This document shows positions 1-9,362 of a stretch of 64,000 bases of DNA, one piece after another. Below the pieces are notes generated by a model. That model saw only the letters and a program-made list of their open reading frames with translations. It was not told the origin of the DNA and did not search any database. Both the position numbers and the translations under genes were made by a program. This DNA comes from an uncultured Bacteriovoracaceae bacterium. GTDB lineage: Bacteria > Bdellovibrionota > Bacteriovoracia > Bacteriovoracales > Bacteriovoracaceae. Positions within the stretch are counted from its first letter, which is position 1. Each line of letters opens with the position of its first letter. Where the stretch lies: the NCBI GenBank assembly GCA_950054155.1, contig CATLOT010000019.1, positions 1 through 64,000 on the forward strand. Direction: 5' to 3'.

Positions 1-336
1 TGTGGCAGTGTCGCCTCACCAAACAGAGAAACTGAAGCAATGAAAGACGGCACAGATGCTGTAAGTGATTGGCCTATTTTAAATCTCGCTATTAACACAA
101 TGAATGGCGCGAGCTGGACCTCTTTCCACCATGGAGGTGGAGTTGGAATGGGCTTTAGTCAGCATGCTGGTATGGTTATTTGTGCAGATGGTACTGAGGA
201 AATGGATCGTCGTCTTAGTCGTGTTCTTAACTCTGATCCAGGTATGGGAATTATCCGCCACGCTGATGCTGGATATGAAATTGCTCTTGAAGAGAGAAAA
301 AGAACCAATATTAAATTCCCAAGTCTTGATAACTAA
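1..336 (+). CDS. hutU: Urocanate hydratase, C-terminal fragment
   Basis: Only the last 111 residues are present; the reading frame is open from base 1, so the gene starts upstream of the window. Urocanase hydrates urocanate to imidazolonepropionate in histidine breakdown, in the cytoplasm. The fragment carries the family's conserved C-terminal block: [16 protein letters not shown] near its start and [15 protein letters not shown] at about visible residues 43-57. The stop overlaps the hutI start by one base (TAATG), so the two genes are translationally coupled. The identification is firm despite the truncation. Confidence 0.96.
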   Translation, partial: CGSVASPNRETEAMKDGTDAVSDWPILNLAINTMNGASWTSFHHGGGVGMGFSQHAGMVICADGTEEMDRRLSRVLNSDPGMGIIRHADAGYEIALEERKRTNIKFPSLDN

Positions 337-1568
337 TGAAAGGTATTAAGAACTTAAACCAAATTCTTACCTTAGAGGGTGTCGCTAAAAAAAATGGCCG
401 GCACCCAAAAAGGGAAGACCTTTCTATTATTGAAGACGGAGCTATTGTCTTTAATAAAGATGAAATTCTCTGGATTGGTAAAACTGACTCCATCCCGCTT
501 GAGTATCAAGATGTTTCTTTTCTTGATGGATCTAATCGTATTCTTACACCCGAGATCGTAGATAGCCACACCCATCTTGTCTTTGGCGGTGATCGTTCAT
601 GGGAGTATGGGATGAGGCTTGATGGAGCTGACTATCAAGATATTGCCAAAGCCGGCGGCGGAATTCTTTCAACAATGAGAATGACAAATGAGTTATCAGA
701 AGATGAACTCTATGAACTTGCGATAGAGCGTGTTCAAAAAATTCACTCCTATGGTGTTGGAACTATCGAAGTTAAAACGGGCTATGGTTTGACGATTGAG
801 AGTGAACTTCGCTGCGCAAGAGTCATCAAAAGACTCAAAGAAAAGTTTAATCCTAAGATTAAAATCTTCTCTACATTTATGCCAGCCCATGCTGTTCCAA
901 AACAGTACAAGTCTGTTAAAGAATATATGGATCAAGTCGTTTATCCTGCTACTGAAAAAGCTTTAGCAGAGGGATTACTTGATGCTGTCGACATCTTTCA
1001 TGAAGTTGGTTACTTCGATAATGCAATCACTGAGGAGTTCCTTAACTGGGCAACAGAAAAGGGCCTTCCCATCAAAATGCATGTTGATGAGTTTAATGAT
1101 AATGGCGGCGCTAGCTTAGCTGCGAAGTTTAAAGCCTTGAGCTGTGACCATCTTCTTTGTGTCGGTGATAAAGGGCTTGAAGACCTCAAGGAAAGTGAAA
1201 CTGTTGCGACAATCCTACCAGGTACTGGCTTTTTTCTCGGAAAACCCCAAGCACCTGCTCGAAAATTAATTGATTCTGGAGCAAGACTCGCTATTGCTTC
1301 AGACTATAATCCTGGTAGTTGCCACTGTGACAACTTGGTTCTCATCAGTAGCTTGGCTGCCCCCCATATGAACCTAAGCCTTGCAGAGCTTTGGAGTGGT
1401 ATTACTTATAATGCCGCCGGAGCATTAGGACTTGATAACCAAGGCTCCCTTCTTATTGGTCAATCCCCTCGCTTTAGTGTGTTTCAGGCAAAAATTCTTG
1501 ATGAAATAACCTATAATTGGGGAGTTAACAAAGCTGATCCGGACTTTATTACTCAAGTTTATTCTTAA
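336..1568 (+). CDS. hutI: Imidazolonepropionase
   Basis: At 410 residues this is normal for HutI, the amidohydrolase that opens the imidazolone ring to give N-formimino-glutamate in histidine degradation. Metal-binding motif DSHTHLVFGGDR lies near residues 76-87. KTGYGL near 147, HVDEF near 249 and SDYNPGSCH near 322 match the other conserved blocks. The ATG overlaps the hutU stop, so the two are co-transcribed. hutH and the last step of the pathway are not in the window. A free-living predator digesting prey protein could use this route for carbon and nitrogen; that is inference. Confidence 0.97.
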   Translation: MKGIKNLNQILTLEGVAKKNGRHPKREDLSIIEDGAIVFNKDEILWIGKTDSIPLEYQDVSFLDGSNRILTPEIVDSHTHLVFGGDRSWEYGMRLDGADYQDIAKAGGGILSTMRMTNELSEDELYELAIERVQKIHSYGVGTIEVKTGYGLTIESELRCARVIKRLKEKFNPKIKIFSTFMPAHAVPKQYKSVKEYMDQVVYPATEKALAEGLLDAVDIFHEVGYFDNAITEEFLNWATEKGLPIKMHVDEFNDNGGASLAAKFKALSCDHLLCVGDKGLEDLKESETVATILPGTGFFLGKPQAPARKLIDSGARLAIASDYNPGSCHCDNLVLISSLAAPHMNLSLAELWSGITYNAAGALGLDNQGSLLIGQSPRFSVFQAKILDEITYNWGVNKADPDFITQVYS

Positions 1569-1586
1569 ATCACCGAAGAGTTGGGC

Positions 1587-1988
1587 ATGAAATTTAATAT
1601 TTTATGCCTAGTTCTTTTCTTTACAGTGTCTTGTGGTCAAGACCTAACCAGCCTCGGGCGAGGCAACAGCGGCCGTGCGACGAGTAGCTCATCTGTAAGT
1701 GAGCTCACTTGTAGCTGCAGTGATACTTACGAGCCTGTATGTGGAACTAATGGATCTATAACCTTAACAGTTCGAAATGGGTGTATCGCTCAATGCAACG
1801 GACTAACCTATACGACAGGTGCCTGCGAAGCTAACCAGACGGTCTGCAATACATCAATGAACCCAGTATGTGGTCAACCACCTTGCACAGGCTCAACCTG
1901 CCCTGACCCTGGTGTGTATAACAATGAGTGTGAAATGCTTAGAGCTGGCGCCACCCAGCTGGACATGAGCGACTGTACGTCACTTTAA
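1587..1988 (+). CDS. Lipoprotein with two Kazal-type inhibitor-like domains
   Basis: I chose ATG 1587 because MKFNILCLVLFFTVSC reads as a lipoprotein signal ending in a weak lipobox (TVS-C), with a purine-rich stretch just upstream. An in-frame TTG six bases earlier is less likely. After a short Ser/Gly linker come two Cys-rich blocks. The first (about residues 43-82) has YEPVCGTNG followed by NGC, QC and GAC, a classic Kazal spacing. The second has NPVCG and VYNNECEMLRAGA. Kazal domains usually inhibit serine proteases. A surface-anchored inhibitor would fit protection against self- or prey-derived proteases, which is inference. Its last 9 bases overlap the convergent thioredoxin gene. Confidence 0.8.
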   Translation: MKFNILCLVLFFTVSCGQDLTSLGRGNSGRATSSSSVSELTCSCSDTYEPVCGTNGSITLTVRNGCIAQCNGLTYTTGACEANQTVCNTSMNPVCGQPPCTGSTCPDPGVYNNECEMLRAGATQLDMSDCTSL

Positions 1989-2540
1989 CCACTTATCGAC
2001 AGATTCCGTAAATTCAGCTGCCATAAAGTCTTTAGAGCCTTGAGATACCTCTTGGACTTTACCATCTTTATAGACAATGGAAATTGGGATGGCATTGACG
2101 AGAAAGTCATTAATAAACTTTCCATCTTTATCCAATATTACAGGAAAGTTTAACTTGTATTTCTTGATCGCTTTATCAACGTCTTTTCTGTCACCCACCT
2201 CGTCAGTATTGATTCCAATGACGAGAGCACCCTTTTCCTTATATTTTTCCTGAAAGGCAACAAGTGAGGGAAACTCTTCTAAACAAGGAGTGCACCAAGA
2301 AGCCCAGAAGTTAAGAATAACCACTTTTGGAAGGTCTTTGGATTGAAGTTCCTTTCCGTCTCTAGTCGTACCCTTAAAGCTTGAGAGCATTTTTTCAAAG
2401 TGCTTAGTTTGCTTCACTTGCTTAGAAGCAGTCGTCGCTGTTGGGTCGCCAAAATTAAAGACACCTTGACTCACCAAGTAAAAGGAGAGACCAAAAATGG
2501 CTATAAAAACTGGGATATATTTCTTCATTGTACTCAGCAT
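1980..2540 (-). CDS. TlpA/ResA-like membrane-anchored thioredoxin
   Basis: A 186-residue protein with one N-terminal hydrophobic segment and a thioredoxin fold. WASWCTPCLEEFPSL carries the redox CxxC (CTPC), and IPISIVYKDG matches the cis-proline region. TlpA/ResA proteins reduce disulfides on the outer face of the inner membrane, often for cytochrome c maturation, but no cytochrome gene is next to it. Two starts are possible: ATG 2540 or ATG 2528 (MKKYIPVFIAIFG), and neither has a clear ribosome binding site. The exact substrate cannot be told from sequence. Confidence 0.85.
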   Translation of the reverse strand: MLSTMKKYIPVFIAIFGLSFYLVSQGVFNFGDPTATTASKQVKQTKHFEKMLSSFKGTTRDGKELQSKDLPKVVILNFWASWCTPCLEEFPSLVAFQEKYKEKGALVIGINTDEVGDRKDVDKAIKKYKLNFPVILDKDGKFINDFLVNAIPISIVYKDGKVQEVSQGSKDFMAAEFTESVDKWLK

Positions 2541-2588
2541 TTAACTAATTATAATTATTTAAAGAGATAAGTCTCTAAGGATAGTTAT

Positions 2589-2828
2589 ATGTCATTTATT
2601 ACGTTATTTCACCTCAGGCAAAAAATTCAAAGCAAAAAAGTCGGCTTTAGTAAAAAAGCCAAAGATGAAAGTGGGCAATCATTCATAGAGTTCCTCTTTC
2701 TTCTTCTCATTTTGATGGGGCTGTCCATGACCATGACAACTGGCTTTAACAATACAATAGCCAAGAGATGGAAGGCGATCGTTGAAGCTATCGCCATCCC
2801 TAACGATACAGATACATTCGAACTCTAG
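2589..2828 (+). CDS. Small prepilin-like (Flp/TadE-type) membrane protein
   Basis: A 79-residue protein with AAGGA seven bases before the ATG. A basic N-terminal leader of about 29 residues is followed by DESGQSFIEFLFLLLILMG. That is a good prepilin-peptidase pattern: Gly at -1, Glu at +5, then a hydrophobic helix. The mature part would be only about 50 residues, the size of Flp pilins or the N-terminal piece of TadE-like pseudopilins. No pilus assembly gene is nearby. It precedes glpK by eight bases and may share its transcript. A Flp-type pilin or minor pseudopilin is the best reading; function is unproven. Confidence 0.6.
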   Translation: MSFITLFHLRQKIQSKKVGFSKKAKDESGQSFIEFLFLLLILMGLSMTMTTGFNNTIAKRWKAIVEAIAIPNDTDTFEL

Positions 2829-2836
2829 AGGAAAAT

Positions 2837-4315
2837 ATGGGTCTCATACTCTCAATTGATCAAGGTACCACAGGTACAACAGCTGCTCTCATTGACTCTA
2901 AGTCATTAAAACTCTTAGGAAAGACTAATAAGGAATTTCCTCAAATTTATCCCAAACCAGGTTGGGTCGAACATAACCTCGATGATATTTGGGCAACTGT
3001 TGCCTCTACAATTACAGAGGTAATAACCAAATGTGACGTCTCAACAACTGATATTGTAACAATTGGCATAACAAATCAGCGTGAAACCATATGTGCTTTT
3101 GATAAGCAAGGTCACCCTCTTCACAATGCTATCGTTTGGCAAGACAGAAGAACCCATGAGTTTTGTAAAAGTCATAAAGAGTCACATGAGGCTAAGTTTA
3201 AAAAGAAAACTGGCCTTCCACTCGACCCCTATTTCAGTGCGAGTAAAATGCGATGGCTGCTCGAAAACTCAGATACGGTCAAAGAGCATTCAGCAAAAGG
3301 GGACCTCCTCTTTGGAACAATTGATACCTTTCTTATTTATAAGCTCACCCATTTTGAAGCCCATAAGACAGAGGCATCCAATGCATCGAGGACATTATTA
3401 CTTGATATCAATAATGGTGCCTGGTGCGACGAGCTTTGTGACTTTTTTAATGTTCCCAAAGAAACGCTTCCTTCTGTTGAATCGAGCTTTTCTCTTTTTG
3501 GAAAGACTAAAGGACTCAGCTTTCTTCCAGATGGAATCCCTATTAGTGGTGTACTCGGTGACCAACAGGCTGCACTCTTTGGACAAGCTGGCCTTGAAAA
3601 GGGGATGAGTAAATGCACTTATGGCACTGGCGCCTTTTACCTCCAAAATACAGGTAATGACATTATTCATTCCCAAAATGGCTTACTAACAACTATTGCC
3701 TATCGAGAAAATGGTGTCGACTACTATGCTCTTGAAGGAAGCTGTTATATTGCTGGGGCTGCAGTTCAATGGCTCAGGGATAATTTAAAAATTATCAATA
3801 ACTCTGGTGATGTCGAAGCATTAGCTAAGAATGCAAGTGATGATGGCATGGAGAATATCTTATTCCTTCCCTTCTTTAGTGGTCTTGGTTCACCCTACTG
3901 GGTAAGTGATGCCCAAGCAGCTATTGTAGGTCTCACTCGAGACAGTGGTAATTCAGAACTAGCTCGCGCTTGTCTTGAAGGCATCTGCCTCTCTATTAAC
4001 GATTTAATGGAGAGCTTTGAAAAAGATAGTGGTCACAAAGTTAAAGAGCTTCGTGTAGATGGCGGCGCTGTCGTAAATGATTTTTTGATGCAACTTCAAT
4101 CCAATTTTAGTGAAACTGCTATCATTCGACCTGTCGTGATTGAAACAACCGCTTTTGGGGCTGCCTGTGCCGCAGGCATTGGAAGCAAACTCTTCACCAA
4201 AGAGGAACTAGCAAATAAGTGGCAAGAAGATAAAGTCTTTAACCCCCAAAATAGTGATTACTATAAGCGAAAGAAGAATCAATGGAATGGCGTTATCAAG
4301 AGGCTTTATCTTTAA
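2837..4315 (+). CDS. glpK: Glycerol kinase
   Basis: 492 residues, the usual GlpK length. It phosphorylates glycerol to glycerol-3-phosphate with ATP. SIDQGTTGTTA at residues 6-16 is the phosphate-1 loop; ITNQRET and WQDRRT are glycerol-contact blocks; GDQQAALFGQAG and the later YALEGSCYIAGAAVQWLRD match FGGY-kinase C-terminal motifs. GAGGA precedes the ATG. No glpF or glpD is beside it. The 3' end overlaps the convergent radA by 20 bases. Glycerol from prey lipids is a plausible source, which is inference. Confidence 0.97.
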   Translation: MGLILSIDQGTTGTTAALIDSKSLKLLGKTNKEFPQIYPKPGWVEHNLDDIWATVASTITEVITKCDVSTTDIVTIGITNQRETICAFDKQGHPLHNAIVWQDRRTHEFCKSHKESHEAKFKKKTGLPLDPYFSASKMRWLLENSDTVKEHSAKGDLLFGTIDTFLIYKLTHFEAHKTEASNASRTLLLDINNGAWCDELCDFFNVPKETLPSVESSFSLFGKTKGLSFLPDGIPISGVLGDQQAALFGQAGLEKGMSKCTYGTGAFYLQNTGNDIIHSQNGLLTTIAYRENGVDYYALEGSCYIAGAAVQWLRDNLKIINNSGDVEALAKNASDDGMENILFLPFFSGLGSPYWVSDAQAAIVGLTRDSGNSELARACLEGICLSINDLMESFEKDSGHKVKELRVDGGAVVNDFLMQLQSNFSETAIIRPVVIETTAFGAACAAGIGSKLFTKEELANKWQEDKVFNPQNSDYYKRKKNQWNGVIKRLYL

Positions 4316-5573
4316 AGAGTTCCTTTAAAGAACTTAGTCTTTCAATTTTATAATATTCAAAAGTAGAGTTAGTTTTTTTCTCTTCAGCTTGAACGACACG
4401 GCCATTAAGAGTTAATTTTCCCGTTAAAATAAACCTACTGATTAATGGCTTATCAAGGAGTGCTGAATATATTGCAGCACCTAAGGGAAGATCTATATCG
4501 TCAGGTGGTAACTTCGACTCCCCCACAATATCAATGTAAATGTCAAAATGATTTAGCGAAACCTTAAGTTCCTTCTCCAATAGAGCTACGATTATTGCCG
4601 CTCTATTAGCCTCTACACCTTTCACGACACGTTTACCAAAGGTTTGATTTGCTTTGACCACCAAAACTTGTATTTCAAAAAGAAGTGGCCTTGATCCTGC
4701 TTCAACAACCGTATAGATGTAACCCGACCCTTCAGTCTTGCTCTTCAATTTTAAAAGAGACTTCTCTAGGGTATAGTCCTCTAACCCATTAGCCGTCATT
4801 TCAAAGATTCCTTTTTCTTCGGTAGTGCCAAATCTATTTTTTTTACAGATAAGGCTTCTCTGTTGGTGACCTTTTAACTTTTCAAAATAGAGGACTACAT
4901 CAACCATGTGCTCCAACACCTTTGGTCCCGCGATACTTCCATCCTTCGAAATATGACCAATAATAAGACAGGTAATATTTTTTTCTTTTAACTTTGATAT
5001 GAGGAGCTGTGTAACTTCTTTCACCTGGCTTACACTTCCAGCAGGTGTCATCACCTCTGGGTTCATTAAAGTTTGTATGGAATCAATAATCACAAGGGAA
5101 GGCTTAATTATACTAACTTCTTCAATGACAATATTGATATCTGCAGTAGAGAGGAACCTTATATTTCCATCTTTTAAATTTAGCCTTTTCGCCCTACTCG
5201 CTATTTGATTTATACCTTCTTCACCCGAGACATATAATGCAGGTTTATCCACATTGAGACTTTTCAATAACTTTATTATGAGTGTTGATTTTCCAACACC
5301 TGGCTCACCTGCAAGTAGAGTCATACCTCCGGCTACCAGGCCACCTCCAAGTACTCTTTCTAACTCTGACCAGTCAAGATCATGAACCATCTTCTGTTCT
5401 AAGGAGGTACCTATTAAATCTGAGATTTTATGGGAGGATGAGTTCTTAGTTTCTCCATAATCAGCGAGGTCAACAAAGGTATTCCACTCATTACAACGAG
5501 AACACCTACCCTCCCATTTAATTGCTTTGTGCTGACATTGGGTGCATATAAATTCAAAGTCTTTGGATCCCAC
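4296..5573 (-). CDS. radA: DNA repair protein RadA (Sms)
   Basis: 425 residues. It has an N-terminal zinc finger with CTQC and CSRC, a RecA-like ATPase with Walker A GEPGVGKST near residues 89-97, the RadA-specific KNRFG motif near 244, and a C-terminal Lon-protease-like domain (DIDLPLGAAIYSAL). RadA drives branch migration in recombination and processes stalled forks. It starts with GTG at 5573, two bases after the ligA stop, with GGAG inside the end of ligA as ribosome binding site. ligA and radA therefore form a repair operon. Confidence 0.95.
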   Translation of the reverse strand: MGSKDFEFICTQCQHKAIKWEGRCSRCNEWNTFVDLADYGETKNSSSHKISDLIGTSLEQKMVHDLDWSELERVLGGGLVAGGMTLLAGEPGVGKSTLIIKLLKSLNVDKPALYVSGEEGINQIASRAKRLNLKDGNIRFLSTADINIVIEEVSIIKPSLVIIDSIQTLMNPEVMTPAGSVSQVKEVTQLLISKLKEKNITCLIIGHISKDGSIAGPKVLEHMVDVVLYFEKLKGHQQRSLICKKNRFGTTEEKGIFEMTANGLEDYTLEKSLLKLKSKTEGSGYIYTVVEAGSRPLLFEIQVLVVKANQTFGKRVVKGVEANRAAIIVALLEKELKVSLNHFDIYIDIVGESKLPPDDIDLPLGAAIYSALLDKPLISRFILTGKLTLNGRVVQAEEKKTNSTFEYYKIERLSSLKELFKDKAS

Positions 5574-5575
5574 AC

Positions 5576-7468
5576 TTACTCCTGGATGAGTGTGAAAAGA
5601 TCCTCCTCTGTAATGATGTCTATGCCAAGTGATGTTGCTTTTTTAAACTTTGAACTGGTGCCTTCGGTATCGTTTGTAAGAAGGTAGTCTGTATTTTTTG
5701 AGACAGATCCCACGACCACACCACCATTATCACGAATCACAGTTTCAATTTCACTTCTCTTGCGACTTAGACTTCCCGTGATACAAATCTTTTTCTGAGA
5801 AATTTTAGTTTCGCTAATTTCTACTTCATCGAAAGTAAAACCTAACTGCAATAATTCATCTATTAATTCCATTTTTTCGGTAAGACTCACGTGAAATTCT
5901 GTTGCTGACTTTTCAGCAAATCCCTCTATATCCTGCAGCTTCTCGATCGTTAAGGCCTTAATCTTCTCAATCGTATTGTAACCCGCCAGGACTACCTTTT
6001 CGCACTTATTAAAAGCCCCTCCTTGAATTCCTAGACTGGCTAAAAATGTGGTTAACGTTACCTGTTTTGAGTTTTCAATAGAATTTATGAGCTTAGTTGC
6101 TAACTTATCTTTGACCTTATCCAATTCCATTAATTTGTTGGCTGTTAACCGATATAAATCTGGAATTGATTTTACTAATTTAGCCTTAATAAGTTCGTCC
6201 AATCGTTTTGATGACAAATCATCAATCCCAATTTTGACAATAAAGTTTAGAATCTGCTCTTTGATCTGGGCAGGACATTCAAGATTATCACATCTTAAAC
6301 GGATATCATCTTCACGAATCGGACCTGCACAACTTGGACATTCGTTGGGTATCTTATATTTTCCCCCACTATCCACAACGACCGACATGAATTTGGGAAT
6401 AACTTCTCCACTTCTTATGATTTCAATTTCATCTTCTTTCTTTAAGTTGTACTGCTTTATCATTCCAAAGTTATGTAATGTAACTCTTGAAATTTTAGCT
6501 CCCGAAAGCTCCACGGGTACAACGTTCGCTATTGGTGTTAAAATACCATTTCTACTGACTTGCCACGAGATGCTTTTAATTTTTGTTTGTTTTGCCTCAC
6601 CCTGAAATTTAAAAGCCATTTTGTAGCGTGGATGATGGGCAGTACTTCCTAACTCTTCGTGAAGGGCTAAGTTATTATACGAGAATACTAAACCATCAAT
6701 TTGATATTCCCCTTCGCTCATAAATTCTTGTGATTCTTTCAATCTTTTTTCAATGTCGCTTTGAGTTTTATGAATCTGAATTTCTTCTGGTATGAATCCA
6801 AGTTGAGAAAGTCTTTTTTCTTTCTCCACCTCTTTTTTTAAAGTTTGCTTTGGAGTAATTAAATCAAAGGCGCGAAACTCAATGTAGCGGCATAGCTCGA
6901 TATTATCTTTCCGTCCGATAAGGCCTGCCACAATATTTCTTTGGGAACTTGGCCTTTCTAAACCAAGAGCGACCATTTCTTCGCTTAAGTGAAAGAATGA
7001 CTCCTCAGTGCAAAAAATTTCACCGCGGACCTCAAACTTTTCTTTTGCCTTAACTGATGTCGGCACCCCTTTCATCCATACAGACTTATCTGTAATATTC
7101 TCCCCTACAGAACCATCGCCCCTTGTTTTGGCGATTATCAAACTACCCTCTTCGTAAACTAAGGAGCAGCTGACACCATCAATTTTGAAGGTTGATATGA
7201 TTTCCTCATCCCCCTTCCATGCCATTAATTCTTCTATTTTATAGGTCTTATTGAGTGAAAGCATTTTTGTCTCATGGCTGACCTTGTTTGCGCCCTTTGG
7301 CGAACTTCCAACAAGATCAAGCACGCGATTGCTGGGATCAAGCTTTTTCAGCTCACTCTCAAGTTCATCATACTTAGCATCGATTATTTCTGGAGCCCCT
7401 TGATAGTACTTTGCCTTATGGTACTTTATGAGTTCCTCTAATTCTTTGATTCTAATTTCTGTGGTCAT
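5576..7468 (-). CDS. ligA: NAD-dependent DNA ligase
   Basis: 630 residues, a little short for LigA (about 670). The adenylation domain has YYQGAPEIIDAKYDEL for NAD binding and the active-site lysine in KIDG near residue 96, followed by TRGDGSVGENIT. Then come an OB fold, a four-Cys zinc finger (CPSC ... CDNLECPAQ) near 377-400, helix-hairpin-helix repeats, and a C-terminal BRCT domain from about 555. It seals nicks in replication and repair. It lies upstream of radA and directly downstream of the outer-membrane protein gene (six bases apart). Confidence 0.97.
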   Translation of the reverse strand: MTTEIRIKELEELIKYHKAKYYQGAPEIIDAKYDELESELKKLDPSNRVLDLVGSSPKGANKVSHETKMLSLNKTYKIEELMAWKGDEEIISTFKIDGVSCSLVYEEGSLIIAKTRGDGSVGENITDKSVWMKGVPTSVKAKEKFEVRGEIFCTEESFFHLSEEMVALGLERPSSQRNIVAGLIGRKDNIELCRYIEFRAFDLITPKQTLKKEVEKEKRLSQLGFIPEEIQIHKTQSDIEKRLKESQEFMSEGEYQIDGLVFSYNNLALHEELGSTAHHPRYKMAFKFQGEAKQTKIKSISWQVSRNGILTPIANVVPVELSGAKISRVTLHNFGMIKQYNLKKEDEIEIIRSGEVIPKFMSVVVDSGGKYKIPNECPSCAGPIREDDIRLRCDNLECPAQIKEQILNFIVKIGIDDLSSKRLDELIKAKLVKSIPDLYRLTANKLMELDKVKDKLATKLINSIENSKQVTLTTFLASLGIQGGAFNKCEKVVLAGYNTIEKIKALTIEKLQDIEGFAEKSATEFHVSLTEKMELIDELLQLGFTFDEVEISETKISQKKICITGSLSRKRSEIETVIRDNGGVVVGSVSKNTDYLLTNDTEGTSSKFKKATSLGIDIITEEDLFTLIQE

Positions 7469-7474
7469 AGTTTT

Positions 7475-8935
7475 CTAAAAGGTAAAGGTTGTCCCTAGCT
7501 TAAGAGCAGACTGTTTTACTGAAATACTTCTTACAGGCGTCTCAAAACTAGCTTTACTGGAATTTACACCATAGGAAATATCAAAAGTCATATTCGGTGC
7601 ATAGAGGTACTGCCCCCCTATCTCAACAGAGTAATTTCTCGCCGAATCATCTTCTCCATAGACGGTGACTTCCTCTTCAAAGCCGGGGCTAAAAAGAAGT
7701 GATAATTCCATGTAAGCTCTAAATACTTTTTGAATTGGTATTGATCCTTTAGCTCCAAAGAGTAATCCTTTGAAACCAACTTCTGTAAATCCATCAGCTA
7801 CCGAGGTATCTAAGCCATAAGTGTAACTTGCGTATCCAACATAGGCATCCACTTGGGGACCATAGAAAAAGCCCATGGGAAGGTATTTATACCCTGCTTT
7901 AACTCTAACAAAGCTATTACTCATATTATTAGAGGATGAAGTAAGAGTTCCTTCTTCCTGGCTTAAACTACCCACAACGCGAGAAATATCGAGACCAAAG
8001 AAATAGTTCCTTGTTAGCCATAGTGTCGTTCTTAGATCTACTCCTAATACAGTTCCGCTAAGTTTCTTTGTTGTCGTGCCATCTGATGTTGCTGATCCTT
8101 TCCCTACATTGAACAAAAGAGCAACTTCCCCTAGCTTTCCAAACTCGTACTCATTCTTTTCTACGTACTTTTTTTGTTCGATAAGACCTGGTTTACTCTC
8201 TCTTTTTAGAATGACCCAATCCCCATTTCTGAGCTTTCTATTGGTGTCATACTGAAGAACATTACCCGTTGCTTGACTGTTAGAAGAATGAATAACCTTG
8301 GCACTTCCAAGCTTTTCACTGTCCCAGTCAATAATTTCTTTGAGAAGAGGGTGCTTTTTCTTTCTTGTTGGTCTTGAAATTATGACTTCGTTACCTTGAA
8401 ATATCCCTCTATTTTCTCCAACATCAATGGAGAACTGATTACCGAGAACGCCGATAACAAGACCATCATAGGGGATTTGTTTTTCATAGATGGTTAGCCA
8501 GTTCTTTACCGTTTGGGCAATTATCTTAGGGTCATCTGTATTCAATCTTGTCTGCTCTTTAAAGAATACATCGGAGCCATTAGCACCTAATACCTTTATC
8601 TTAAGATCAACACCTTTAACCTGGTTGACGATATCAACCTTCATTAAAGATCCTGTTTTTGTTTTCTCACTTATAATCTTAAGAACTTCTGGATTAGTTA
8701 AAACTGAATCGAGATTTCTTTTATAATTGGAAAGAATATTTAAAATCTCACTATTACTTGTGTAATAGCACCAATCTGAGTCTTTTAAGTAGCGCTCAAC
8801 ATCTTCAAATACTTTAAAACCGAGGGCACCACCAACACTATCCCTTACAGGGAGGAGCATACATCGCCTCATGCTCGCAGAAACATTAAGACTCAGTAAT
8901 AAGGCTATTAAGACAAAAACGAGTTTTTTATTCAC
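7475..8935 (-). CDS. Exported protein: FlgT-C-like domain plus outer-membrane beta-barrel
   Basis: 486 residues with a clear signal peptide (MNKKLVFVLIALLLSLNVSA) and a GTG start. Residues about 20-145 are an alpha/beta periplasmic part. About 155-250 (YDGLVIGVLG, DVGENRGIFQGNEVII, RNGDWVIL) resembles the small beta domain seen at the C-terminus of FlgT-like proteins. The rest alternates hydrophobic and polar residues and ends TFTF, as outer-membrane beta-barrels do. It follows the HTH gene by one base and precedes ligA by six, so all may share a transcript. I cannot name a family; function unknown. Confidence 0.7.
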   Translation of the reverse strand: MNKKLVFVLIALLLSLNVSASMRRCMLLPVRDSVGGALGFKVFEDVERYLKDSDWCYYTSNSEILNILSNYKRNLDSVLTNPEVLKIISEKTKTGSLMKVDIVNQVKGVDLKIKVLGANGSDVFFKEQTRLNTDDPKIIAQTVKNWLTIYEKQIPYDGLVIGVLGNQFSIDVGENRGIFQGNEVIISRPTRKKKHPLLKEIIDWDSEKLGSAKVIHSSNSQATGNVLQYDTNRKLRNGDWVILKRESKPGLIEQKKYVEKNEYEFGKLGEVALLFNVGKGSATSDGTTTKKLSGTVLGVDLRTTLWLTRNYFFGLDISRVVGSLSQEEGTLTSSSNNMSNSFVRVKAGYKYLPMGFFYGPQVDAYVGYASYTYGLDTSVADGFTEVGFKGLLFGAKGSIPIQKVFRAYMELSLLFSPGFEEEVTVYGEDDSARNYSVEIGGQYLYAPNMTFDISYGVNSSKASFETPVRSISVKQSALKLGTTFTF

Positions 8936-8936
8936 A

Positions 8937-9272
8937 CTAGTGGCCTTGGGGAAGTTCGGGTAGATCTGAACCTATATTTTCTCTTATCTTCTTGCCTTCA
9001 TAAAGATCAACGAGCATTTTTAAGTCGTTATTTTCTTCTTCTAGAATCCTTATCCGATCTTTTAACTCATGTATTTGTATTTTGAGAGAGAGCTCTTCTC
9101 GCTCTTTTTGATTAACTCTTAATGTATAGTTTTCGTCAGATACAAAGATCAGATATTTCCCATCATCCAAGCGATGTTTGACCCTATTCGCCTTTATATA
9201 GCGCCTTACCGTCGAAATAGAGATATTTCTATACTGTGAGTACTCAGGAATTGATAGCCATTTACCGTCCAT
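8937..9272 (-). CDS. Small helix-turn-helix protein with coiled coil
   Basis: 111 residues with a strong ribosome binding site (GGAGG five bases before ATG). Residues 1-45 look like an excisionase/MerR-type winged helix (WLSIPEYSQYRNISISTVRRYIKANRV, shown here in part as SISTVRRYIKANR). Residues 60-95 are a heptad-rich coiled coil (LKIQIHELKDRIRILEEENN as its core), suggesting a dimer. It is the first gene of a probable operon with the outer-membrane protein, ligA and radA. It likely binds DNA, perhaps as regulator of that protein; the target is unknown. Confidence 0.65.
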   Translation of the reverse strand: MDGKWLSIPEYSQYRNISISTVRRYIKANRVKHRLDDGKYLIFVSDENYTLRVNQKEREELSLKIQIHELKDRIRILEEENNDLKMLVDLYEGKKIRENIGSDLPELPQGH

Positions 9273-9362
9273 AGCTGACCTCCACTTTATATTTTAGGGT
9301 AACAGTATTAAATTTAAAAGTTAAGTATTTGATTTTATGCTTTTACAACCGATAAGTTTTTT

